Under the pieces are notes generated by a model. That model saw only the letters and a list, made by a program, of their open reading frames with translations, was not told the origin of the DNA and searched no databases. Position numbers and translations under genes: made by a program. From assembly GCA_037447655.1 (NCBI GenBank), contig JBBHKE010002393.1, forward strand, positions 145,578-209,577: a DNA stretch of 64,000 nt, read 5' to 3'. This DNA comes from Zygnema cylindricum (lineage: Eukaryota; Streptophyta; Zygnematophyceae; Zygnematales; Zygnemataceae). Numbering within the stretch: the first letter of the stretch is position 1; every line of letters begins with the position of its first letter. This document shows, in pieces, positions 10,914 to 19,913 of this stretch.

Positions 10914-11909
10914 TGTTGTTCTATAACCATCGTTGTAGGAGGATAACCAGTAGTAGTAGTGGAAGTAGACATAGAAAATTGCAGAAGCTATCAAACACCT
11001 AGTCAACAGCCAACTTTTAGCTTACAAAAAATATTACACAAAATGCCAATATGCCTCAAAATTCTCATATTGATACAAAATAGAGTAAACTGACAATTCC
11101 CAAAATTGTAGCCCAAATGACTGAGTAAACCATAAGATATGTCTCCTGGAAGTTTCCCAAAACTGCCTTTAAAATGTCATAATCCCAAAATTGGATAGTA
11201 CAAATTTGGCTAAGTCCCTAAAATATATACTCACAGTGAGTATCTATAGGTCACACTAATTTGGGTAACCGTACTACAAGACTATCCTGACTTACGACAA
11301 AGTATCCAGCCTGTACTTTACTGTACCTTGTGTACCTCCAAAACCTAATTATTATTTAAAAATACCTAATTAATGAAACACTACTTTTTATTACACTAAA
11401 ATATAAAACAATGTTTTCCAAATATTCTCAAATAGCGAACAGTACATAAAATGTTCTAGGTGCTTAGTCAATGATAGTCGTTAAAGTACAACAGATTGTG
11501 GTAGTGTAGTACGAAGCACCTGAGTGCTTCGTCACTTGTGGTCCCACGTGAATCACGCTTGTGGTCCCAGGTGAATCGCGTCTTTTGGCGCAAATGTAAT
11601 CAACGACCATAGCGTCGAACCGTACCATGTATTTCCGAAATAACCAGTTCAAATTCTGTTCGTACGATCCGGTGAATCAAATCGTTTTCTACGTGACGCG
11701 TGTAACCCAATGTTGGTGCCACATCGTAAAACCTGCATCATTTCTTATCGTCGACGCGTGTCCCGCAAGTACAATACACTTCTACTGTCTAATTGCTACT
11801 GTCATACTATTGAAGGTAAGTATTAAAACTATCATAGAAAAAAATATTCTAAGTTCTTTGTCTCCTCTCACAACTCTATCTACTAAAATAAAGATTCCAA
11901 ATTACAACA
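10914..11909 (-). repeat. 5' LTR of element D
   Basis: 996 bp, partner of 1756-2751. The hairpin ACGAAGCAC/GTGCTTCGT is conserved at about 11510-11532 and a CACGTG core follows. Ends TGTT...AACA on each strand; the right flank AGTAT matches the left flank of the other LTR. Confidence 0.93.
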
Positions 11910-13293
11910 AGTATCTCGGCTTTCCTTTTGCATCTAGCTTCCAATCATATTTTTTTGTGTTTAGACTAAACACTTGACTTCCGAACACCTTTAAGTGTGA
12001 AATATTGGGTTTTCTCCCGGTCCATCTTTTAAAAGGTGTTTGGCTTTTTACCGCCGAGGTAAGGACTCTACTTTTGAGATAGTTAGCACAATTCATAGCT
12101 TGTGCCCAAAAACTTTTTCTTATCTTCCTATCTGTCAACATACTACGGGCACTATCACTTTATGTCCGATTTAGTCTCTCGGCTACACCGTTTTGTTCTG
12201 GGTTCTTTGGGATAGTCTTTTGGTGTTGAACCCCTTTCTCTTTCAAATAATCCTCAAACTCATTAGAAGTGTATTCCCTCCTATTATCACTCCTCACTCT
12301 CTTTATAGGTGTCTCATGAAGCTTTTCACTCTATGATTTATACTTCTTAAAATAAGCTGAAGCCTCAGATATGTTTTTCAAGAAGTATACTCTAGAGTAT
12401 CTAGACCAATCATCAATGATAGTAAGCATAAATCTTTTACCTCCAACTGATGGCACTTTGGCCGATCCGTATATATCAGTATGAACTAGATCTAAGACCT
12501 TTTCACCCTTATATGTCGCGGTTTTTGGGAAAGGCAATCTGTGGGCCTTTCCTTGAGCACATCCACTATAATCATCTAAAGTCTCATTGTCTACAAAATG
12601 TATTCCCTCAACTACACCCATTTTCTTCATTTCTTTAATCTATCTAGATGCATCTGTCCCAATCTTTTATGCCACATCATCAAATCACTTACACCAGCAC
12701 AGTGAACTCCCTTCTTTCCATTACTCAAATTTAGCCTTAACATTCCTTGGCTACCCTTTTCGGCTGTGAAGTACACTTCATTCTCGTAACTAGCAACAAA
12801 GACTCATTTCTTAGTACTAGTTTCATAACCCTTATCATCTAAGAACGACGTAGAGATAAGATTCTTGTTCAACTCTAGAATAAAAAAAACATTAGAGAAA
12901 GTGACTATAGATGTCTTACCATCAACTAAGACTCTTAGGTCCATTGATCCCACTGAATTATTGGTCACTATTCTCCCATCCCCATACTCTATCTCTATAG
13001 TGGAGATATTTTTTATTTTGGTAAACAATGGTTTTTCTCTACACATATGCATAGAGGCTCTTGAATCAATAATCCATCTTTCTTCAGAAGCTTCTCTTAC
13101 TCCACCAAAAGCACACTTTTGCCTCCGTGGAATCTCCGGCTCACTTTTCACCTCCATCTTCCTCATCGAAATCCTCTCCCATGACTTGTGTTGCCACAAA
13201 TACCTTCTTTTTCTTTGCGGTTGATTTTCGGATTTGTTCCTCCTTCAATCTCAGCTCTGTCAGTTTAGTACACTCTACCATGTAGTGCCCTAG

Positions 13294-13371
13294 CTTCTTA
13301 AAAAAGTGACAAAGCCCTTTCGGAGGCATTGGCTTCTTACAAAAGTGACAAAGCCCCTTCGGAGGCATTGA
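13294..13371 (-). repeat. 39-bp tandem duplication in element A nucleocapsid
   Basis: Two adjacent 39-bp copies (13294-13332, 13333-13371) encode MPPKGLCHFCKKP and MPPKGLCHFFKKL. The first half of the CCHC zinc knuckle is therefore duplicated. The copy joined to HYMVEC has its second Cys changed to Phe, so only the upstream half retains both Cys. Relatives F1 and B have a single copy. Confidence 0.9.
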
Positions 13372-14221
13372 TCCAGATCCGTCATGGTTTCCTTTTCCTC
13401 CTCCATCAAAGTTTCCATAAGGTTTCTTCAAATCCTTATCCCCTGAATTCGTTCCACTAGCCAATGCCCGAACACTCTTTCCTCCTCTCCATATTTCAAT
13501 TATGCTTTCCTGAACCAAAATCATCCCTAGAACGGAGTTCCAGATCCATGAATGATCTGGCAAATCTTGCACCGTATTGACAATGTATTCATAATCATCT
13601 GGGAGTTTCATTAAAAAAGTATTCACATCGTCTTTTTCTGTCTCACTTTTTTCTACACTCTCCAACTCCATAAATAACGTGGCCAAGTCATTGTAAAAGT
13701 CTAACATCTTTCCCCATTTGTACACATATGCTTGTACCTTTTGATCTGCCAACTTCTGCTGCTGAATCATATTGCTCTTGTAAATTTTGACAACAGCCTC
13801 CTAGAACTCGTCCGCCCTATCCACCTGAAGATGAGGTGTAGCCACTACTTGAGTAAGACGCCCGAGAATAAAATTAGTCGCCACGGTATTGTTGAAATCC
13901 CAGATTTCACTGTCATTTGCCTCGGTTTTCTCAAAGTCTCCTACTGGAACAGATCGAGTAGCCATTGGTGTGATTTTCTCCTTCCCCTTCTCCTTCCCTG
14001 TGTCCGACACAATGCTTTCTCCAACATCCTCTACTTCCTCTGCTCCCGCAGATCCTCTTATGAATCAAGATCCTCCAAACTTTGGTGGAACTCCCAAATT
14101 TGCGGATGGCTGACGCACACTACCACTCACAATGCCCCATAGCCGTTTTTTAAACAATACACCCCTCATCATGGTTTCTTAATAAATGAACAATGTTCCG
14201 TTAAAAATGGGCATCCTAGAG

Positions 14222-14236
14222 GGTGGGCCCATAACC
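14222..14236 (-). other. Primer-binding site of element A
   Basis: The minus strand reads GGTTATGGGCCCACC, identical to the primer sites of C, B and F1, immediately 3' of the LTR end (minus-strand ...AAAATCATA). It overlaps the gag frame (VMGPPSRMP). Confidence 0.85.
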
Positions 14237-14690
14237 TATGATTTTGTGACCTCCATTAGTACACAGAATGTCTAGCTTATATGAAGCCTCTAGGATAATA
14301 TTTCTAATTTTGACTTTGGCAATACATATAGGTGTCATCTTGGCACGGAAAAAATCTGACCAACTACACCCCTTTGTATTATGAACTCCTCTGAGTTCGC
14401 GCCAAAAGGAATCACAAAATTTGCTCACCTGAGCATTAAATTATGGTTGTTCAAAGACAACATATTTATACAGATGGTCTCTAGGAGATAGGACTTTCAA
14501 AAAAATTGTCTAAGTCCTAAGAACCTACTCTTAACTACTCTAGGCCAATCAAAACATCGTACGATAAATTATGTACAGAAAGGACTTTCAAAAAAATTGT
14601 CTAAGTCCTAAGAACCTACTTTTAACTACTCTAAACCAATCAAAACATCGTACACTAAATTATGTACATACAAAGAACGGAAGTCGCCAT
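14237..14690 (-). repeat. 5' LTR of element A (outer boundary unresolved)
   Basis: Minus-strand sequence leading to the primer site shares ordered blocks with the F LTR: ATTATCCTAGAGGCTTC, an ATGGAGGTC start-codon block, and the GAGCAAATT..GAACTCAGAGGAG region. It contains the 91-bp tandem duplication. Sequence similarity fades beyond about 14690, although a CCACGTGG at 14730-14737 in a typical LTR context suggests the LTR continues to the right. The outer LTR end was not found before element E at 15220, so it is probably lost or eroded. Confidence 0.6.
14491..14672. repeat. 91-bp tandem duplication
   Basis: GGACTTTCAAAAAAATTGTC.. to ..TTATGTACA occurs twice in direct succession (about 14491-14581 and 14582-14672), differing at a handful of positions. 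It lies within the LTR of element A and duplicates the region that in relatives precedes the transcription start. Confidence 0.9.
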
Positions 14691-15219
14691 AATTTATGTA
14701 CGGAAATATTCGTCACCACTCTCGGTGTGCCACGTGGTATACAAGTCATCGTCATTCTGTCTTTTTCTTCTTCGGCATCTTATACGAGGATGCAACGTGT
14801 CTTTTTCGTCTTTATTCGCGAAGTACGGTCAAATATTATATCCGACATTACGCCACTTACGTGTGCCGTCCGTTCGTGATTTGGTAATAAATATCGGAGG
14901 TCGAATGTTGACAGCGCGATGAAAAATGTGGACCGTTGAAATTCTTTAACGTGTTGACCGTTTGAATTTCAACGGTTTTTGTCCTATGTTGACAGTTGAA
15001 AATCCCGGCTCCTTTGCGATCCGTTGATCACGAATGACATTTAATTTTGTCCATTGAAATTAAATGTTGTTTCATTTATTTCGTGCAGTACAGTACTTCG
15101 TACTGTACTGTCTTTCCCATGTTTATTTCGTTTCGTTAACCGTTAAATGATTTATGTCGCTGTGTCATCCTTTAAATATTTATGAAACACAATATATACA
15201 TCGATTCTTCAAGACCTAC
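14673..15219. other. Non-coding stretch with a perfect hairpin
   Basis: No protein similarity is visible. It contains a G-box CCACGTGG (14730-14737), several GTTGACCGTT / CAACGG repeats at 14925-15000, and a perfect 11-bp stem CAGTACAGTAC / GTACTGTACTG with loop TTC at 15086-15110. It is probably the outer part of the element A LTR mixed with older repeats. Confidence 0.4.
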
Positions 15220-16305
15220 TATTGTTTTGAAAACTCAGTTTCGTGTAAACGTGTCCTTTTGTACGGATGAGACATTTCGTGCGTATATTATTAATGTGGA
15301 GGTTCGAATGGATTCACGGATTGGGAGAGCAAACGTAAGGATAAAACTAAAGTGAGGCAAGGGACTTATTTAGTGGTGTGAACACGTAGTAAGAAATGGA
15401 GTATGGATCGCGAAGCGATCCGATTTGAAATGTACGAAACGTTGAAATATTTGTCGCCGGTACGGCGCATCTATTTTGAGACAAGTGTACCTTAAATAAG
15501 ACAACGCAGTTGCGACAAAGCTACAATTATTTTTGGATATATATACAAGTATGTGACAACGTAACTGCGACGAAGCTGACAACGCAGCTGTGGTTGATAT
15601 GAATCAAGTCGGTGGACGAGATTCACAAAAAGATCACAAGTGACTAAGCAAGTTGACTTTGCGGAGGTGTCGGTGTAAATATTCTATACAACAGAGGTTT
15701 GTCTTTTGCTAATTAGTTTATTAGTGTAGATTTAGTCAAACTGACATACCTCAAATTATACGGGTATACTCACAATAATTTAGGTAGGTGGTGGAAAACG
15801 TACAGCTAGTATGCCTCCATACATTCAGTAGTGAACTCTCTGAGTACAACTTGTAGGACTTAGACTATTTTACTAATCACATTTGAGTTAATCAAAGAAA
15901 TGGCAGACTGTTTTTCTCCAACTTTGACATGTTAGTGTGATCACTATAATTGATTTTTTGATTTGAAACTTTTTGAAGATATTCTATGATCTAGAAACTT
16001 TATGTGTGTGTAGTTTCAGTTTGTTCTTTTATCTCCATAGAATTATGTGAGAAGTCTAACTGGTTAGTTTGAGAAGTTTGTCAGCTGTTTTTGGGAAACT
16101 CTGGAGCTTATATCTTCTAGATTCCTTGGTGGATTTATTAGTAACGTTGGGTATTTACAGTGTTTATGGTATACTGCATATTGGTGCAGTTTAAGGTGAT
16201 CTTGTTTATTGTGGAGTAATCTGTGCTGTCTGAAACAAAGTTGTATTTGAGGTAGTTTGAAGGTGTTTCCGTTAGTAACATGGTTAAAATAGGCTATGGA
16301 CAACA
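15220..16305 (+). repeat. 5' LTR of element E
   Basis: 1086 bp; matches 18304-18740 and the interrupted copy 22138-24279 (1084 bp after removing the solo F LTR). It ends ATAGGCTATGGACAACA, next to the primer site. The in-frame ATG for gag is at 16280-16282, inside the LTR. Confidence 0.9.
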
Positions 16306-17100
16306 GGTTATGGGCCCACACCCATAGCTACCCATATTTGATGGATCTAAATATCACTATTGGAAGAGTGTGCTCGAGAGCTAAAGATGATGGACCTAAT
16401 GGATGTGGTGGACGGTACTTTGGCCGAAACATGAAATGGATGGAAAAAGAAAAATGATGAGTGTCTAAGGGTTATCAAGAACTCCTTGACTGAGAATTTG
16501 GTAATGACATACATAAGTTTTAAAAAGGTTGCTGAATTAAAGAAGTGCTTATAATGTACGTATGCAAAGAGGTCTTTATATCATTAGCTTAGTAATGTTA
16601 CCAAAAAAGTTAAATACAAGTATATAGGAGGCAATATGGATAAACATTGTATTGACTTACAAGTATTATTTGCAGAAAATGATTTGGCAGGAGGAAACTT
16701 TACATATGCTCAAAAAGCTCTCTTGTTAATGAGAATCCTACCTAAAGAATATAAGAGTGCATTAAATCAATTGAATTTAATTGATTAAAAGGATTGGAGC
16801 TTAACTCTAGCTAGACGAGTTGTTTTAGATGAAGAGGCTAGTAGAAAAGGTGATATAATTGGAGGAATATGGAAAATAAGAAAGAATAATAGGAAAAGGA
16901 AAGAGCAGCTAAATGAAAAAGGATTTAAAATGAAATTCTTCAAAATGAATACACTTAAGGGGAGTGGCAGATCTACGGGTAAAGACCAGAAATTAAGAAG
17001 AAATCCACACGTTATAGAGGTAATGGGAAGACACACCATGGCAAAATTTTAGATTCTATGAGCAGACCAGAATGTTGTAAGAGATTAAGAAATAGATATA
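16280..17100 (+). pseudogene. Element E gag remnant
   Basis: From ATG 16280 the frame reads MVKIGYGQQVMGPHP, then TAG, then LPIFDGSKYHYWKSVLES, the typical N-terminus of Ty1/copia gag (the YW motif). Later blocks in shifted frames include KKVKYKYIGGNMDKH, ALLLMRILPKEYKSALNQL and a basic KRKEQLNEKGFKMKF region, as in the UBN2-like gag core followed by a basic tail. No intact zinc knuckle was seen. Multiple stops; dead. Different enough from gag of A/B/C/F to be a separate family. Confidence 0.75.
16306..16318 (+). other. Primer-binding site of element E
   Basis: GGTTATGGGCCCA follows the LTR end CAACA exactly, the same junction as in Drosophila copia (CAACA then GGTTATGGGCCCA). In frame it again encodes VMGP of gag. 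Confidence 0.88.
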
Positions 17101-18303
17101 GATATCGAAAAACCAACCGTAGAAGAAAACATTTGCAAAAATGATCAAATTAAAAAACCGAGAAAAGTAGTAACATGGAGGACTTAAAGGGGGAAAGTTG
17201 AGGGTAGAATAGAGCAACTGCTATGGCTACGATGTATGATCAACACAGCTGCGATGTCAAACTAGGGCGGCATGGCGGCATAGAAAATTGTATAATTTAA
17301 TCACCTAGGGAAAATATTTTTTCCCTTACAAAGTGTAAACTTACATCGAGACAGCGGAAGCAATGGTGTGTTTAGGGTGAAAGATTTTTGGAGAGAGGTT
17401 GGACCAATGCAGAAGAAGTGGTGACAGTGCGATTGGACATTTCAGATTTTTTGAGTAGTAGTTCGGCAATAAAGAGTAGATTAGTAGAGGTGGCGAGTAA
17501 TGGCACGCAGCCGATGCTTCAAATGGTTGGGAAAAAAGTTAGAGAAACAGGCAAAAACGAAATTGAATATGGGAAGTGAAGAAGCGTGAATCGCGAAAGG
17601 AATGCATTTTTAATCTAACGTCTAATTCTTAGTTGGTAGGACGATAGTTGACATGATGGATAGCGGAACAAATGCAAGAGAACGATAGAAGAGCTGCTAA
17701 GTGAACCAAGGATTTTTGAAAAGGAAAAGGTCAGAATATAGAAGGGGGAGATGTAGAACAGTAAGTAGACAGTTGGAACTGGAGTAAATGTACAAGGTAA
17801 ATGTACAAGGTGTAGAAACTAATGGTTTTAAAGTTGGTTGCATGTGAAAGGGTATCTGAGGGATGCATCAAACAAGGTCTTTGGGGGAGTATTGTTTTTG
17901 AAGACTTAGTTTTGCAATAAATACACTACAGGATTTACGCAAATTAGGGGGGTACTCCGTCGACGATGTTTATATGATTTGGTATAGACTTACTTGGAGG
18001 ATAGCGAAGGGGAGGAGAAATTGGGATGTATGCAACTGCGAAGAGTAGCGCAACTGTGATGACAGAACAACAACGCTGCAATGTCAAACTATCGTAACAA
18101 CACAGCTGAAACAATAGGTAATCAGCGAAGTAGTGCTTGTCGCAATGCAGCGACGCAGCATAGCAACGCAGCGGAAGGAGTGATGAATCAGCGGAAGCAG
18201 GTCGGGTCGCAACGCAGCAATGCAACAGAAGCACAGGTGACGTTTGACACTTAACACGGTGCATATTTTATTTCGGGTGCACGAAACTAAATTTTTGGGG
18301 GAG
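17101..18303 (+). other. Non-coding interior of element E
   Basis: About 1.2 kb between the gag remnant and the 3' LTR. No integrase, RT or RNase H motif was found in any frame. A short frame at 17388-17579 (VEVASNGTQPMLQMVGKK) is unrecognised. The stretch ends in the polypurine tract before 18304. Confidence 0.5.
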
Positions 18304-18740
18304 TGTTGTTTTGAAAACTCAGTTTCGTTCGAACGCGTCATTTTGTACGCGTGCAACATTTAGTGCGTATATTATTAATGTGGAGGTTCGAATGGATTCA
18401 CGGATAAGGAGAGCGAACGTAAGGATAAAACTAAAGTGAGGCAAGGGACTTATTGAGTGGTGTGAACACGCAGTAAGAAATGGAGTACGGATCGCGAAGC
18501 GATCCGATTTGAAATGTACGAAACGTTGAAACATTTGTCACCGGTACAGCGCATCTATTTTGAGACAAGTGTACCTTAAATAGGACAAGGCAGTTGCGAC
18601 AAAGCTACAATTATTTTTGGATATATATACAAGTATGTGAGAACGCAACTGCGACAAAGCTCACAACGCAACTGCGGTTGATATGAATCAAGTCGGTGGA
18701 CGAGATTCACAAAAAGATCACAATTGACTAAGCACTTTGC
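18304..18740 (+). repeat. 3' LTR of element E, truncated
   Basis: Matches 15220 to about 15655 closely, including TATATATACAAGTATGTGA and the GACTAAGCA block, then ends abruptly and passes into an unrelated copia pol fragment at about 18745. A deletion or recombination removed its last ~650 bp. Confidence 0.85.
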
Positions 18741-18744
18741 CTAC

Positions 18745-18859
18745 TCGGCAGTCTCAGGGGAGCCCTTGACCATCCAAGAGGCCTTCTCATCACCAGAGCG
18801 GAATCACTGGATTGAGGCGGCAAACGACGAAATGAAGTCGATCATGGAGGCTCAAACAT
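18745..18859 (+). pseudogene. Copia RT N-terminal fragment (family D-like)
   Basis: A 115-bp in-frame piece: SGEPLTIQEAFSSPERNHW, IEAANDEMKSIMEAQT. It is nearly identical to the start of RT in element D (TEDPLKIQEAFSSPERNQW, IEAANDEMKSIIEAQT, about 4240-4370 minus). It ends precisely where the F1 LTR begins, so F1 inserted into a D-family element of which only this piece survives on this side. Confidence 0.85.
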
Positions 18860-19913
18860 TGTAGAAATTAATGGTACATTTTTAGTATTTTCTAGGTCTA
18901 AATAGAAATATAGAAAGAAGCCGAGGCAGTCTACCTCTAACTTCTCTCTTCAAACTCTCAAACTTGTCGCAGTCACTGAGAAATTGGAGAGGGAGCTAAA
19001 GCCATGGCTACCTAGGCTATCCACAGGTTTACGGGAAATTTATATTAGTTAGGGTTTATTTATTTCAAAAGAATGTACCGACGACAGGAATTGATCCTTG
19101 TACCTACCGGCCGGCAGACAGGAAGTAGCCGGTAGCCTTAGCTGTTAACTCTAGGAATAACATTCAGAGTATATAGTTTGATAGTCATTTAAACATATAA
19201 ACGTAGGATAAATCATTTAAATGTAATTGTTTACGGTATACATAGATCCGGTAATGTATAAGTACGGAATACGGTACGACCAAGAAATCAATACCGCGCA
19301 TTTATTTTTTAAGTGAAACGAATACCGCGCATGTATTTATTACGGCTACGATTAAATTGGATTCTAATCGGACGGCCGGAATTAGCGCCAAGATCGCAGA
19401 AGAAGATTTCAGCGGTTTGTGGCCAATGCCACATCAGATGACGCATGGCGTAATTACATTGGATCGTGGAATCTTCGGAGATTATGGCACCGAATCCGGA
19501 TATGACATGTGTCGACATTTAGGCATATCGTACAATGTTCGTACATAAAGTACACTAGCAGCTGTACTTTTGCGTACGGAACTCTATTCTGATTGGTTCC
19601 GTACATAAGTAGATAGAGTCTGTGAGAGAGATAAGACTTAGAAAAATTAGGAGATAGGACCCTCTCTCCCAGAGAGCTTCTGTACAAATGGTCAACTTTG
19701 ACCCTCCATAACTTACTGCTCAAGGGAGCAAATTCAGAGATTCTTTTTGCTATCCACTCAAGGGTGTCTTGCCTTCACAAGGATGAAGGTGGTCAGCGTT
19801 ATTGTCTGCCAGGGTGGTAGTTGTTTTTGCTGAAACACAAAGGGGTCAGGGTTATCCTAGAGGCTTCTTCGAAGCTGTCCACTCTGCGGACTTATGGAGG
19901 TCTCAAAGTTTCA
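18860..19913 (+). repeat. 5' LTR of element F1
   Basis: 1054 bp, family shared with the solo LTR 22675-23727 (1053 bp) and the 3' LTR of F3 55070-56119 (1050 bp). It starts TGTAGAAATT and ends AAGTTTCA. It carries CATGGCTACCTAGGCTATCC, a B-box-like GAATTGATCC on the minus strand, and the gag ATG at 19894. Confidence 0.93.

Larger units (their letters stand above)
1756..11909 (-). mobile_element. Ty1/copia retrotransposon D, full-length but nested and decayed
   Basis: Both LTRs are present (1756-2751 and 10914-11909, each 996 bp, very similar). The element is flanked on both sides by the perfect 5-bp target duplication AGTAT (1751-1755 and 11910-11914). Minus-strand order is LTR, primer-binding site, gag, CCHC knuckle, protease, integrase, RT, RNase H, polypurine tract, LTR. 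The polypurine tract (RC of CTCCCCTAAATC) abuts the left LTR at 2752. The primer site at 10901-10913 reads TGTTATGGGCC on the minus strand, one mismatch from the GGTTATGGGCC of its relatives. Element C was inserted later into D's gag at 6648-10698. D itself sits inside element A's pol. Confidence 0.93.
11910..14236 (-). pseudogene. Copia element A gag, protease and integrase (broken)
   Basis: Minus strand, the 5' part of element A. Gag begins MEVTKS, then a TAG at 14236-14238 in place of the Gln of FQVMGPP, then the primer site. Gag blocks lie at 13141-14010 (QQQKLADQKVQAYVYKWGKM, the VQDLPDHSWIWNS region). The zinc knuckle region carries a 39-bp tandem duplication (13294-13371). Protease WIIDSRASMHMC (DSG changed to DSR) is in 12804-13199. 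The integrase zinc-binding end and core are at 12331-12630 (CAQGKAHRLPFPK, VHTDIYGSAK) and its C-terminal part at 11902-12141 (FWAQAMNCANYLKSR, KVFGSQVFSL). The translation continues across element D into 1755 (YLGYD.., YDL), showing that D split the gene. Confidence 0.88.
15220..18740 (+). mobile_element. Copia-type retrotransposon E (truncated 3' LTR)
   Basis: 5' LTR 15220-16305 (1086 bp, TATTGTTTTGAAAACTC...GACAACA), primer site at 16306, gag remnant, polypurine tract (TTTTTGGGGGAG) ending at 18303, and a 3' LTR from 18304 (TGTTGTTTTGAAAACTC) that matches the first ~440 bp of the 5' LTR and then breaks off at about 18740. A second tract-plus-LTR-start look-alike (GGGGGAG then TATTGTTTTTGAAGAC) occurs at about 17883-17910, perhaps an older duplicated end. 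No pol domains are detectable in the 2-kb interior, so this copy is non-autonomous. Confidence 0.85.

Noticed and set aside
15220-16305. Reading elements A and E as parts of one element
   Set aside because: E has its own LTR ends, primer site and gag on the plus strand, while A is on the minus strand with a different LTR family.
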